From contig JACXUV010000027.1 in assembly GCA_014763715.1 (NCBI GenBank), positions 1 through 37,659 of the forward strand: a stretch of DNA of 37,659 nucleotides, given 5' to 3'. This stretch comes from Rhodobacterales bacterium (GTDB taxonomy: Bacteria; Pseudomonadota; Alphaproteobacteria; Caulobacterales; Hyphomonadaceae). The position numbers were made by a program, and so were the translations under genes. Positions 8,858-17,888 of the stretch are shown here, piece by piece (the first letter of the stretch is position 1; the number at the start of each line of letters is the position of its first letter). The notes beneath the pieces were generated by a model that was not told where the DNA came from, made no database searches, and worked only from the letters and a program-made list of their open reading frames with translations.

Positions 8858-9720
8858 GCCTTGCCCCCGAAGCTTTCAAGCTGGGCTTTCAGACGGGCGG
8901 CGCTTTGCAGCAGCGGCTGGCCGGACACATGAGAGACGAAGCGCCAGCCCATCCGGTTGCTCAGCTCGCTGAGGGCATCGCGCTGGGCGGCGAAACGGCG
9001 ATGGTACTCATCGCGGATCGTTTCGGCCCGGCCGAAGATACGGGAGAGCGCTGCGCCCGGCCGGTGCAGCTTCACGCGGCCTTCAAAGGGAAAGTCGACC
9101 TCCACCGGGGAGGAGACTGCCAGCATCACGCCTTCGGGACATTTGCCTGCCAGCGGCGCGAGGCGGGCGCGCCATTCCGGGATCGGATCGTAAAAGTCGG
9201 ATGCGATTATGAGTGTGGCGGAAGAACGTGGCGGGGAGGGAAACTTGCCGCCAGTGCCACGGGCGAGTTCGTCCGAGAGCCGGTCTACTGCGCGCTTGCC
9301 GAAACTCGCGCCGCGTCCGCCACCGAGGGCGCCAATCCGCTCGCCGTCTTTCGAGAGGAGGATGGAGAGCGCCAGCATCAGCAGCGTCGCTTCCTCCGCC
9401 TTTGTGCGTAGCTCCCCCTCGGCCTTCCAGCGGAAGCCGGGATTGTCGTCGCACCAGAAGAGGACGGTGCGGGCGGTTTCGAGTTCGGTCTCGCGCACGA
9501 AGAGTTCGTTGCCCTTGGCAGAGCGGCGCCAGTCTACGCGGTCTGCGGCGTCTTCCTGCGCATAGCGCCGGTATTGCCAGAAATGCTCGCCCGTGCCCGC
9601 GCGCCGACGCCCGGCCGAACCGATATGCGCAGCCTCGCTGGCCTCAGCCTTGAAGTTCAGGCCGGGCAGCTGGCGGGCAAGGGCTTCGGCTTCAGCGCGA
9701 AGATCGGCAGCAGGAGTCAT
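8854..9720 (-). CDS. DUF58 domain-containing protein
   Basis: A 288-residue soluble protein of the DUF58 (vWA-like) family that nearly always accompanies MoxR ATPases. The family signature is clear: a Tyr/Arg stretch HFWQYRRYAQEDAADRVDWRRSAK followed by ELFVRETE at about residues 55-90, then VLFWCDDNPGF in the vWA core. I place the start at 9720 (MTPAADLRAEAEAL) rather than at an upstream start at 9738. That ATG overlaps the stop of the lipoprotein gene as ATGA, and the first residues match the usual family start. Its opening codons resemble those of the lipoprotein gene inserted upstream (see findings). It is probably a MoxR client or adaptor in envelope maturation. Confidence 0.88.
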   Translation of the reverse strand: MTPAADLRAEAEALARQLPGLNFKAEASEAAHIGSAGRRRAGTGEHFWQYRRYAQEDAADRVDWRRSAKGNELFVRETELETARTVLFWCDDNPGFRWKAEGELRTKAEEATLLMLALSILLSKDGERIGALGGGRGASFGKRAVDRLSDELARGTGGKFPSPPRSSATLIIASDFYDPIPEWRARLAPLAGKCPEGVMLAVSSPVEVDFPFEGRVKLHRPGAALSRIFGRAETIRDEYHRRFAAQRDALSELSNRMGWRFVSHVSGQPLLQSAARLKAQLESFGGKA

Positions 9721-10283
9721 GTGAGCCTCTGCGAGCACGCTTCTAGGTCTGTTAGCATTGCATCAACAGATCGGCCTGAATTGGAGATCTCTTCGTATTG
9801 AGTCTGTATTCTTTCTTGCCGCTCAGGCGATCCAGAGGCCCCCTCAAGTATGGTTTCATCTGTATAGCGACAGCGGGCAGGAAGCCAGTCGCATGTGTAG
9901 AGTTCGCCGTTCAAAGCGCTCAGACGGTTGAGATTATCCTGAAGGTGTTCGTGTTGATCGAGTAAATGATCCGGTACCTTCGCCATAACCTTAGTGTTCG
10001 GCGTGATCTTCTCTTGCGCGTCATCCGGAGTGTCGCTGAGATGGTCTTTCAGAAGAGTGATGTCTCCATAACGTTCTTCGTATTCCCTGACCGTGATCCA
10101 AGGCTGATGTTCTGCTTTGAAAGTGATCATTGCATTCATGGCCACGTCGCTTGCTAATTCGTACGTCGCAAGGCACCGCTCGGCATATTCATATTCAGGC
10201 GTCGCATGCTGCCCGCAGGAAGCGAGCCCCAGAACCATGATGGCCAGGGCAGATGCTTGTTGAAGTTCGCGGGCGGGAGTCAT
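9717..10283 (-). CDS. Small lipoprotein of unknown function inserted between moxR and the DUF58 gene
   Basis: A 188-residue protein starting at 10283 (MTPARELQQASALAIMVLG) with a lipobox L-A-S-C, predicting acylation at Cys 23 and export. The mature part is acidic/helical with several Cys residues (ERCLATYEL, YTCDWLPARC, LEACSQRL) and no domain I recognise. Base composition is clearly more A/T-rich than the operon around it, with codons such as AAA, TAT and ATA. Canonical moxR-DUF58 operons have no such gene. The first ~14 codons resemble the DUF58 start (MTPA.(E/D)L...A.ALA), which suggests the gene was acquired together with a copied DUF58 start. A longer frame upstream overlaps moxR and was not used. 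The stop overlaps the DUF58 ATG. Confidence 0.72.
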   Translation of the reverse strand: MTPARELQQASALAIMVLGLASCGQHATPEYEYAERCLATYELASDVAMNAMITFKAEHQPWITVREYEERYGDITLLKDHLSDTPDDAQEKITPNTKVMAKVPDHLLDQHEHLQDNLNRLSALNGELYTCDWLPARCRYTDETILEGASGSPERQERIQTQYEEISNSGRSVDAMLTDLEACSQRLT

Positions 10284-10293
10284 TCCGGGAGTG

Positions 10294-11292
<999 letters not shown>

Positions 11293-11368
11293 ATTCTAAA
11301 AGCGCCTCCGGGTTTGCGTCGTCTGCAATCAGACCTATTTGTAAGGCCTCTTCAAGGCGGAGGAAGAC

Positions 11369-11956
11369 GTGACATCCAGTTCGGCGACCACAATCAGCCT
11401 TGAAGAGACGCTGAAAACCATCCTGCCCGAGGGCACGCTGGATGGGAAGCTGCCGCCTGTGCATCTCTGGAAGCCGGAGCAGAGCGCCGATATCGGCATG
11501 GAAATCCACACCGACGGCAGCTGGTGGCACGAAGGGGCCCGGATTAACCGTGACAGGCTGGTGAAGCTGTTCTCCCGCATCCTGCGCAAGGATGAGGACG
11601 GGCAGACCTGGCTGGTCACGCCCTACGAAAAAGTGATCGTGAAGGTCGAGGATGCGCCCTTCCTGGCCGTGCGGGTGGACCTTGTGGGAGAGCCGGGGCC
11701 GGGTCGGACGCTGGCCTTCCTGACCAATCTGGACGACATCACGCTCGCCGGGCCGGAGGCGCCGATCCGCGTCGAGACTGACCCCGAAACGGGCGAGCCT
11801 TCGCCCTATGTGCTGGTCCGCGGGCGGCTGGAAGCGAAGCTGACGCGGGCGGCCTTCTATGAGCTGGTGGAACTGGCAGAGCCCTCGCCGGACGACCCGG
11901 ACGTACTCGGCGTCTGGAGCCAGGGAAGCTTCTTCCCCATCGGCTCACGAGAGTGA
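11369..11956 (+). CDS. DUF1285 domain-containing protein
   Basis: A 195-residue protein of the DUF1285 family. Family features include PPVHLWKPEQSADIGMEI, the segment TDGSWWHEGARINRDRLVKLFSRILRK split around residue 50, and TWLVTPYEKVIVKVEDAPF. The C-terminal half is a second small beta-rich domain ending in GSFFPIGS. The function is not established; conservation suggests a cytosolic housekeeping or regulatory role. The GTG start at 11369 has GGAGGA just upstream. Its last 39 codons (11840-11956) are present again, diverged, at 12635-12751 after the next gene, so the present 3' end may have been rebuilt by an insertion event. It is divergent from moxR. Confidence 0.88.
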   Translation: MTSSSATTISLEETLKTILPEGTLDGKLPPVHLWKPEQSADIGMEIHTDGSWWHEGARINRDRLVKLFSRILRKDEDGQTWLVTPYEKVIVKVEDAPFLAVRVDLVGEPGPGRTLAFLTNLDDITLAGPEAPIRVETDPETGEPSPYVLVRGRLEAKLTRAAFYELVELAEPSPDDPDVLGVWSQGSFFPIGSRE

Positions 11957-12065
11957 GAGTCCAAGTGCCTGATTTTAGGCGCGCATAGAGATCGGACTTG
12001 CAAAGTATAATGCCGTAATACACACCCTTGGTTTGCAAAAAACTCAATTTTTGGTGGAGCCCTTT

Positions 12066-12626
12066 TTGAATACGAAAACCAAATTATTCGCGGCATTCGT
12101 AGCGGTGCTGTTTCTTCCTATCTCTGCGCATGCTGATCGGGAAGCTGATGCACGCAAGATTGCGGAGGCTTGGTTCACTCGGTCCTCGATAGAAACGATC
12201 GTTGATACTTACCGAGGTGAGCTTTTCTATGAAATCAAGATGAGTTCTTTGAATCGCGGAACACTAATGGGAGACGAAGCGACAGGGCTGTTTGTGGATC
12301 TGATGTCTGCCGAGTTAATTGATCTGATGATCAGTGCTGCACATGAGAATATGGCGCAGATTTATTTGGAGACATATTCCGACGAAACATTGAGCAGCGC
12401 AGCAGAATTTTTTTCCACGCCGGAAGGGATCGAGTTTGCGTCCAAATATACCGATGGCGTTTATTCGCACCAAGGAGCTTTGATGGGTGCAGGTGCTTCT
12501 CTTGCCGCTGAAGCGCGTCAAAATGCGGCGGAAAGTATTGTGCAGGGGAAGCGCCAAGTTTCAAGTTCGACGGAAGCTGCCGAAGAACTGAGAACGTACT
12601 CCCTCCAATTTGCCGACGGCCCTTGA
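12066..12626 (+). CDS. Secreted DUF2059-like protein, A/T-rich orphan gene
   Basis: A 186-residue exported protein. I use the TTG at 12066, because GGTGGAG at 12053-12059 is six bases upstream and the protein then opens with a clean signal peptide (NTKTKLFAAFVAVLFLPISAHA). A TTG at 12033 is in frame but lacks a ribosome binding site. The body matches the pattern of DUF2059 proteins: a helical domain with MAQIYLETYSDETLSSAAEFF followed by STPEGIEFASK (known in the family as Y-x-x-x-F-T-x-x-E-L...Y-x-S-P-x-G). The gene is strikingly A/T-rich for this window and sits between the intact DUF1285 gene and a decayed duplicate of that gene's 3' end. Horizontal acquisition is likely. Function unknown. 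Confidence 0.78.
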   Translation: MNTKTKLFAAFVAVLFLPISAHADREADARKIAEAWFTRSSIETIVDTYRGELFYEIKMSSLNRGTLMGDEATGLFVDLMSAELIDLMISAAHENMAQIYLETYSDETLSSAAEFFSTPEGIEFASKYTDGVYSHQGALMGAGASLAAEARQNAAESIVQGKRQVSSSTEAAEELRTYSLQFADGP

Positions 12627-12634
12627 ACAAGCAT

Positions 12635-12751
12635 TTGACGCGAGCCTCCATCTATGAACCCGCCGGGATGGCGGAGCCTTCACCGGAGAACCCATATGTG
12701 ATCGGCGGTGGGAGGCAGGGAAGCTTCTTCGCCATCGGCGCTGTGGCCTGA
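12635..12751 (+). pseudogene. Decayed duplicate of the last 39 codons of the DUF1285 gene
   Basis: Reading from 12635 gives LTRASIYEPAGMAEPSPEN and continues to QGSFFAIGAVA and a TGA at 12749-12751. The end of the DUF1285 gene (11840-11956) reads LTRAAFYELVELAEPSPDD and continues to QGSFFPIGSRE. The two segments align over 117 bases with no gap, and I count 80 identical bases. It lacks an initiator and the first 156 codons, so it cannot be functional alone. It begins about nine bases after the stop of the orphan gene, so the orphan gene is exactly bracketed by the real and the remnant 3' ends. It converges with the gene that ends at 12755. Confidence 0.88.
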
Positions 12752-12754
12752 GGA

Positions 12755-13225
12755 TCAGTCTTCGATCTGATTGCAGAGGCCCCAGCGTGCCGATAGGTCG
12801 GTATCCGCTCCGCCCGGATATTCGAAGCCCGAATGATAGAACCAGAGCGTGCCATCGAGGCGTTTCCCGAGGCGCATGAACCCGAGGTCTTCATCCGAGC
12901 GGAAGTCGGTGCCGTCACCCGAATAGGTGCTGTGGAGCAGGGTGTTTTCTGTCTGGTATTCCCGCCGGTCGCGATCAGGCCCCTCATAGGGCTGCTCCGA
13001 AAGGATGTAGCCCTTGTCGTTTGCTGTGGCCGTCATGCGTAGGCGGAACCGTGTCGGCAATTCGGTATCGACGAAGGATTTGGGGTTTCCTGAGCCTTCA
13101 ATATGGATGCCGGCGATCCCGGCTTTTTGCCGGACTTCGCAAGCATAGTCGCTGCTAGTTGGTGATGCTTCTGCATTGGCGGTGATCAGCGCGGCAAGCG
13201 CGATGGCGATTCCGGAATGTTTCAT
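12755..13225 (-). CDS. Small secreted protein of unknown function
   Basis: A 156-residue protein whose start at 13225 is fixed by AAGGGGGG a few bases upstream. A signal peptide (MKHSGIAIALAALITANAEA) is followed by a mature region rich in Asp, Gly and aromatic residues. One Cys lies near the mature N-terminus (YACEVRQ) and one near the C-terminus (WGLCNQIED), which could form a disulfide. Segments such as GYILSEQPYEGPDRDRREYQ and DGTLWFYHSGFEYPGG suggest a beta-rich fold. No family is recognised. Composition is close to the chromosome average. Its stop lies three bases from the DUF1285 remnant, on the opposite strand. Confidence 0.72.
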   Translation of the reverse strand: MKHSGIAIALAALITANAEASPTSSDYACEVRQKAGIAGIHIEGSGNPKSFVDTELPTRFRLRMTATANDKGYILSEQPYEGPDRDRREYQTENTLLHSTYSGDGTDFRSDEDLGFMRLGKRLDGTLWFYHSGFEYPGGADTDLSARWGLCNQIED

Positions 13226-13346
13226 GCTGCCCCCCTTGTGCGGCACCCGTTTCGGTGCTGCTCGCGAGAATAGAATCGCGGATGGGGCGCTTTCGTGACT
13301 GCGAGCCACTATTTTCTTGCCGCAAGACTCTCTTATATCGCCCCGC

Positions 13347-13967
13347 ATGTCATGGTCCGGCCTTGAAGACTTTATCGCGCGCGTCGAAGCGCGCCTCGAT
13401 CCGCCGGTTGGCACAGGCCGGCTGGGGGAAACGGGCGACATGGATTTCCTGTCGCCGGAAGAGGTGGCCATCATCCGCCCGGCGGCGGTGCTGGTCGGCG
13501 TTATTCCGCGCGCCTCCGGGGCGACGGCCCTGCTGACCGTGCGGCCGACCACCATGGCCGATCATGCCGGGCAGGTGGCGTTTCCGGGCGGCAAGGTCGA
13601 CCCGATTGATCTCGACGAGGTCGCGGCGGCCTTGCGCGAGTCGGAAGAGGAAGTGGGCCTGCCGCCGGATGACGTCCAGGTGCTGGGCAAGGCCGCGCCT
13701 TATGTAACCGGCACGCGCTATCGCATCACGCCGGTCGTCGGCCTGTTGCCGGCAGACTTCCAGCCCGTTCCTGACCCGACCGAAGTGGCCGATGTGTTCG
13801 AAACCCCGCTCGACTTCCTGATGGATGCCCGCAATCATCGGATGGGGGAGGCGATCTACAAGGGCAAGCCGCGCCGCTATTACGAGATGCCTCACAATGG
13901 CTATCGCATCTGGGGCGTCACGGCGGGGATCATCCAGCGGCTCTATGAAACGCTCTACGAAGCGTAA
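13347..13967 (+). CDS. NUDIX hydrolase, CoA pyrophosphatase (NudL/YeaB) type
   Basis: A 206-residue NUDIX protein likely to cleave coenzyme A (and derivatives) to 3',5'-ADP and 4'-phosphopantetheine, using Mg or Mn. The CoA-specific motif preceding the NUDIX box is present: ALLTVRPTTMADHAGQVAFP. The box continues GGKVDPIDLDEVAAAL and RESEEEVGLP, with the catalytic Glu residues in RESEEEVG. This is the variant box of the NudL group, not the strict GX5E form. The start at the ATG 13347 (MSWSGLEDF) is preferred; an upstream in-frame TTG at 13317 is less likely. The following genes are on the same strand and may be co-transcribed. Confidence 0.9.
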   Translation: MSWSGLEDFIARVEARLDPPVGTGRLGETGDMDFLSPEEVAIIRPAAVLVGVIPRASGATALLTVRPTTMADHAGQVAFPGGKVDPIDLDEVAAALRESEEEVGLPPDDVQVLGKAAPYVTGTRYRITPVVGLLPADFQPVPDPTEVADVFETPLDFLMDARNHRMGEAIYKGKPRRYYEMPHNGYRIWGVTAGIIQRLYETLYEA

Positions 13968-14044
13968 GGCTTTGTCTGTTTAGGGTTTCGCTGGTTTGGG
14001 CATCTGCCTATCCTGAGGAACATCACAAGCGAGGAACCGGAACA

Positions 14045-14410
14045 TTGGCCGGACGGATACTCTTCGAGCTTTTCTTCTTTTCGATCCCGTTCGTGGTGTT
14101 CGGGCTCTACCTGCTGGCCACCGCGACGGCAGAGCAGGAAGGCCGCCGCAAATGGCCCATCAACATGCTGTTCCTGATCGGGCTCGGCTTCGCGGTCGTG
14201 GCATTTTTCGCTGCGGCCCTTCTGGACAAGCGCGAGCCGGAACTGTGCCAGAAGCCGACCCGCTACGTGGACGGCAAGCTGGTGCCGGGGGAGTTCTATC
14301 CCTGTGAACACGATCTGAAGGATGCCGGGCGAGCCGGAAGCAAGGACCCTGGCGGCTCCGTCGAGCTGCCGACCGACGGAACGGATGTCACCGAAGATGG
14401 CGCAGACTGA
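14045..14410 (+). CDS. DUF6111-type small membrane protein
   Basis: A 121-residue protein with a TTG start at 14045 and GAGGA at 14031-14035 as ribosome binding site. Two membrane helices at about 7-25 (LFELFFFSIPFVVFGLYLL) and 39-60 (INMLFLIGLGFAVVAFFAAA) are linked by a basic loop. A soluble tail carries YVDGKLVPGEFYPC. The layout matches DUF6111 proteins of alphaproteobacteria, which typically lie between a NUDIX gene and the CCA-adding enzyme, as here. The 3' end overlaps the CCA gene start, suggesting coupled translation. Function unknown. Confidence 0.82.
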   Translation: MAGRILFELFFFSIPFVVFGLYLLATATAEQEGRRKWPINMLFLIGLGFAVVAFFAAALLDKREPELCQKPTRYVDGKLVPGEFYPCEHDLKDAGRAGSKDPGGSVELPTDGTDVTEDGAD

Positions 14411-15623
14411 CAAGCTGCCAGCCCGGATCGAGGCGGACTGGCTGACTGCGCCAGGAACACGCGCCGTGATGGCGGCGCTTGAAGCAGCGCGCCCTGGCGG
14501 CTCACGCTTTGTCGGCGGCTGTGTCCGCAACACGCTGCGGGGCATTCCGGCGGATGACATCGACATCGCCACGCAGATCCTGCCTGAAGACGTGATACAG
14601 GCGATGAAAGCGGCGGGCATCCGCGCCCTGCCGACCGGGATCGAGCACGGCACGGTCACCGCCATTTACAATGGCGAACCGTTCGAGATCACCTGCCTGC
14701 GCCGCGATGTGGAGACCGATGGCCGCCGCGCGGTCGTGGCCTTCACCGAGGATTGGGCCGAGGACGCCCAGCGCCGGGATTTCCGTCTGAACGCCATCTA
14801 TGCCGGACCGGATGGGACGCTGCATGAAGTCGTGCCCGGCAGTATCGGGGATGCGCTGGCGGGCCGTGTCATCTTCATCGGCGATGGCGATCAGCGCCTG
14901 AGAGAAGACTATCTCCGGATTCTGCGCTTCTTCCGCTTCAATGCCTGGTATGGCGCCGAGGTGGACGCAGAAGGCCTCGCGGCCTGCACGCGCCAGAAGG
15001 ATGGGCTTGCTAAGATTGCGCGCGAGCGGATTTGGAAAGAGCTGAAGCGTCTGCTGCAGGCGCCGGACCCATCTGAAGCGATGCTGGCCATGGAAGAAAG
15101 CGGCGTGCTGGCCGCGATCCTGCCGGAGGCCTCCGCCGGGGCCTTGCCGGCATTGGTTGCGGCAGAGCAGGGCGCTGGCCTTGCGCCAGACCCGTTGCAG
15201 CGGCTGATGGCCCTGATCCCGCGGCGCCTGAGAGAGGTCCATGAGATCGGGCGGATCCTGCGTCTCTCCAATGCGGAGCAGGAACGGCTCGCCAACTGGG
15301 CGGACCCAGCCCTCGGCCATATCGCCACGCTCAGCCCGGCGGACCTGGCTGAAGCCTTTTACCGGCACGGGACGGAGGCCGTCTGTGACCGGGCTGTGGT
15401 CGAAGCGGCAAGCGGGGCAGGGGACAGTCTGAAACTGGTGCTGGGGGCGGCGAGGCGCTGGACCCGGCCTGTATTGCCCATCGGCGGGGCGGATGCACTG
15501 GCCGCGGGCCTCTCCGGCCCGGCGGTGGGCAAGGCACTCGGCGCAGCGGAGGAGGCGTGGATCGCCTCCGGCTTCACACTCTCCCGTGAGGCCTTGCTCG
15601 CCCGTCTCAGCCAGCCGGATTAG
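14397..15623 (+). CDS. cca: CCA tRNA nucleotidyltransferase (class II)
   Basis: A 408-residue enzyme that adds or repairs the 3'-CCA end of tRNAs. The nucleotidyltransferase head has GGCVRNTLRG, then DIDIAT with the metal-binding Asp pair. RRDFRLNAIYA follows at about residue 125 and EDYLRILRFFRFNAWYG at about 170, the RNA-binding neck motif. The C-terminal half is helical and lacks an HD phosphohydrolase motif, as in other alphaproteobacteria. I choose ATG 14397, which overlaps the DUF6111 stop; ATG 14385 is an alternative. The 3' end overlaps the convergent tspO gene by 17 bases. Confidence 0.93.
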   Translation: MAQTDKLPARIEADWLTAPGTRAVMAALEAARPGGSRFVGGCVRNTLRGIPADDIDIATQILPEDVIQAMKAAGIRALPTGIEHGTVTAIYNGEPFEITCLRRDVETDGRRAVVAFTEDWAEDAQRRDFRLNAIYAGPDGTLHEVVPGSIGDALAGRVIFIGDGDQRLREDYLRILRFFRFNAWYGAEVDAEGLAACTRQKDGLAKIARERIWKELKRLLQAPDPSEAMLAMEESGVLAAILPEASAGALPALVAAEQGAGLAPDPLQRLMALIPRRLREVHEIGRILRLSNAEQERLANWADPALGHIATLSPADLAEAFYRHGTEAVCDRAVVEAASGAGDSLKLVLGAARRWTRPVLPIGGADALAAGLSGPAVGKALGAAEEAWIASGFTLSREALLARLSQPD

Positions 15624-16104
15624 CCGACCAGATGTAGAGATTGAGATAGCCCGCAAAGCTGACCCAGATCAGATAGAGCAGCTGCAGCCAGGCAGCCGGC
15701 TTCGAGATGCGGGCAAACTCACCCATCGTTGCCAGGATCAGCAGCCAGAGCGCGGCCAGTACGCCAAGCGACAGCGGGACCTGTTTCAGGCCGAAGAAAA
15801 ACAGGCTCCAGCCGACATTCACCATCAGCATGGCGAAATAAACACCGAGCGGGCGGCTGGCAGCATGGAAACTCCCGGCTCGCCAGAGCACGATCAGCGC
15901 ACTAAGGGCCATCAGGGAAAACAGGGCCGGCCAGACAATCCCGAACAGCCAGTCCGGCGGTGTGAGGGAAGATTTCTCCAGCCCGGAATACCAGGGCTCC
16001 TTGCTGGACCGGGTGACAATACCACCCATGGCGCCGGCCATCGCCGTCGCCAGCACCAGCACCAGGCTGGCACCCCAGGGAGGGGCCCGGCTGTCGTCCA
16101 CCAT
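15607..16104 (-). CDS. tspO: TspO/MBR family tryptophan-rich sensory protein
   Basis: A 165-residue inner-membrane protein with five hydrophobic segments and the family signature PPDWLFGIVWPALF at about residues 49-62. Trp-rich helices (WRAGSF, VNVGWSLFFFGL, YLIWVSFAGYLNLYIW) also match. TspO proteins bind porphyrins and other hydrophobic ligands; in Rhodobacter TspO modulates tetrapyrrole-dependent gene expression. A coproporphyrinogen oxidase gene lies just upstream on the same strand, which agrees with a tetrapyrrole link. The C-terminal 17 bases overlap the end of the convergent cca gene. No strong ribosome binding site is visible before ATG 16104. Confidence 0.93.
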   Translation of the reverse strand: MVDDSRAPPWGASLVLVLATAMAGAMGGIVTRSSKEPWYSGLEKSSLTPPDWLFGIVWPALFSLMALSALIVLWRAGSFHAASRPLGVYFAMLMVNVGWSLFFFGLKQVPLSLGVLAALWLLILATMGEFARISKPAAWLQLLYLIWVSFAGYLNLYIWSANPAG

Positions 16105-16156
16105 CAGGACTGTGTTTATACGCCGGGAATGCGCTCGCGTCTTCCGTGTACCCCAA

Positions 16157-16178
16157 GAGCGGGAATCGTCTCCCGCTC
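16157..16178 (-). terminator. Inverted repeat downstream of hemF, weak terminator candidate
   Basis: GAGCGGGA (16157-16164) and TCCCGCTC (16171-16178) form a perfect 8-bp stem with a 6-base loop, between the hemF stop and the tspO start. The minus-strand sequence after it is G-rich rather than U-rich, so it may be a weak or Rho-assisted terminator, or an operator. Confidence 0.35.
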
Positions 16179-16231
16179 AGGTGGAGCCGTCGGGTGAAGT
16201 ACGGGCAGCCCTGCCGGATTTGTGAGCTGGC

Positions 16232-17116
16232 TCAGGGCCACTTCACCACAGGCGGCATGGAGGAGAGTATGCTCGTCACATTGCCGCCGGTCTTCAGGCC
16301 GAAGGTCGTGCCACGATCGTAGAGCAGGTTGAACTCCACATAGCGGCCCCGCTGGATCAGCTGTTCCTCGCGTTCTGCTTCGCTCCAGGCCCGGCGGAAA
16401 TGCTTGCGCACCAGTTTGGGATAGATGTCGGCGAATTGCTTGCCGACTTCCTGCGTGAAGGCGAAGTCTGCATCCCAGTCGCCGGTGTTGAAGCGGTCGT
16501 AGAAAATTCCGCCGGTGCCGCGCGGCTCATTCCGGTGGGGCAGGTGGAAATACGTGTCGCAGGTTTCTTTCATCTTCGCATAGTCCGCGCCCGGGTGGAC
16601 ATCGCAGGCCGCTTTCATGGCGGCGTGGAATTCCACAGAATCCTCGAAGGCCTGGTCGCGCTGGTAGGTGAGCAGGGGATTGAGGTCTCCACCGCCGCCG
16701 AACCAGCTCTGGCTCGTCACCAGCATACGCGTATTCATGTGAGCCGCAGGTACATGCGGATTGCGCGGATGGGCGATCAGGGAGATTCCCGAGGCCCAGA
16801 ACCGGCCGCCAGACTGGTCTGCGCCTGGAATTTGTGCGGCAAATGCTTCCGAAAACGTGCCGTAAACTTCAGAAAAATGAACACCCACCTTTTCGAAGAC
16901 CTTACCGCGCATCAGGCCCATCCGCCCGCCGCCAAGGTCTTCGTTGCCATCGCCGCGCGTCCACTCCGTCAGCTCGAATTTGCCCGGATCGCCCCGGTAC
17001 AAGGGCGGTTCAGCCATTTGCTCGATCGCTTCGAAGCGGGCGCAGATGTCTTCCTGGAGGGCACGGAACCAGTCCCGTGCGCGCTGTTTTTGGGTATCGG
17101 GATCGGTCATCGTCAT
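16232..17116 (-). CDS. hemF: Oxygen-dependent coproporphyrinogen III oxidase
   Basis: A 294-residue enzyme, close to the ~300 of E. coli HemF. It converts coproporphyrinogen III to protoporphyrinogen IX with O2 in the cytosol, a late haem step. Diagnostic stretches are [41 protein letters not shown] and [20 protein letters not shown] near the C-terminus, followed by SILSSMPP. The start at 17116 (MTMTDPD) or six bases later cannot be decided, as neither has a clear ribosome binding site. It is divergent from the cytochrome bc1 operon, whose haem-containing subunits need its product, and upstream of tspO. Confidence 0.96.
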   Translation of the reverse strand: MTMTDPDTQKQRARDWFRALQEDICARFEAIEQMAEPPLYRGDPGKFELTEWTRGDGNEDLGGGRMGLMRGKVFEKVGVHFSEVYGTFSEAFAAQIPGADQSGGRFWASGISLIAHPRNPHVPAAHMNTRMLVTSQSWFGGGGDLNPLLTYQRDQAFEDSVEFHAAMKAACDVHPGADYAKMKETCDTYFHLPHRNEPRGTGGIFYDRFNTGDWDADFAFTQEVGKQFADIYPKLVRKHFRRAWSEAEREEQLIQRGRYVEFNLLYDRGTTFGLKTGGNVTSILSSMPPVVKWP

Positions 17117-17161
17117 AGGGTTTGTCTTGTGGCCTAAGCTGCACAGCTTGCAAGCCCCCTG

Positions 17162-17190
17162 TTGTCACAGGCCGCAAGTCAGGATAACGC
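17162..17190 (+). promoter_or_regulatory. Tentative promoter upstream of petABC
   Basis: TTGTCA (17162-17167), 17 bases, then TAACGC (17185-17190) lie in the hemF-petA gap; an A/T-rich TATATAT follows at about 17201. The match is modest and was found by eye, so the exact promoter is uncertain. The gap must hold promoters for both directions. Confidence 0.22.
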
Positions 17191-17303
17191 CCTTTTCCAG
17201 TATATATCAGGGGGCTGGACCCGCGCCCACTTGCCGCAATGTGCGAGAGGGTGGGGTTTTGTAATACGGGGCCAGACTTCTGCCTGTTGAGGACGGGAAA
17301 AGC

Positions 17304-17876
17304 GTGACCGATCAGACATCACTTGAGCACGGCGGTGCTGTTGACGAGGACCGCCGCAACTTCATTCACATCGCGACGGGAGCTGCGGCTTTCGGCGGGG
17401 CTGCCATGTTCGCATGGGTCGCTGTCGACCAGTGGAACCCGGCGGCCGATACCAAGGCTGCTTCGGCCCTGGACGTCGATATCTCCAAAGTCCCGCTGGG
17501 CAGCGAGATCCGCGTGCTCATCGGCGGCAAGCCGTTCTTCATTCGCCACCGCACGCCGGCAGAGATCTCCATGGCGGAGACGGTGAATGTCGCCTCGCTG
17601 CGTGACCCGCAGACCGATGACGAGCGCCTGCATCCGATGCCGAACGGCGAACTGAACCGCGCCATCCTGATCACGTCCGGCTCGTGTACGCACCTCGGTT
17701 GCGTCCCGGTTGGTCCGGCTCAGGGCAATACCGGCGACTTCGGCGGCTGGTACTGCCCGTGCCACGGTTCGCACTACGATACGTCTGGCCGCATCCGTAA
17801 AGGCCCGGCCCCCCGCAATCTTCCGGTTCCGAACTACCGCTATGTTTCGGATTCCGTGGTCAACATCTCGCTGTAA
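17304..17876 (+). CDS. petA: Ubiquinol-cytochrome c reductase Rieske iron-sulfur subunit
   Basis: A 190-residue Rieske protein of the cytochrome bc1 complex, which passes electrons from ubiquinol to cytochrome c1. A Tat-like N-terminus (EDRRNFIHIATGAAAFGG) doubles as the single membrane anchor. The [2Fe-2S] ligands are C128 and H130 in CTHLGC and C151 and H154 in CPCHGSHYD; C133 and C153 should form the stabilising disulfide. The GPAPRNL turn follows, as in all Rieske proteins. The GTG at 17304 is the start. It is the first gene of petABC, with only 12 bp to the cytochrome b gene. Confidence 0.97.
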   Translation: MTDQTSLEHGGAVDEDRRNFIHIATGAAAFGGAAMFAWVAVDQWNPAADTKAASALDVDISKVPLGSEIRVLIGGKPFFIRHRTPAEISMAETVNVASLRDPQTDDERLHPMPNGELNRAILITSGSCTHLGCVPVGPAQGNTGDFGGWYCPCHGSHYDTSGRIRKGPAPRNLPVPNYRYVSDSVVNISL

Positions 17877-17888
17877 GGACGGTAGCCC

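Noticed and set aside
9721-9738. Upstream start of the DUF58 gene (MLAEAH before MTPA)
   Set aside because: The ATGA overlap at 9717-9720 and the family-like MTPA start favour 9720.
12033-12065. Earlier TTG start for the DUF2059-like gene
   Set aside because: It lacks a ribosome binding site and would put 11 odd residues before a clean signal peptide; TTG 12066 has GGTGGAG six bases upstream.
15607-15623. Overlap of the cca and tspO 3' ends as a sign of a frameshift
   Set aside because: Both proteins have normal lengths and family C-termini; a short convergent overlap is ordinary.
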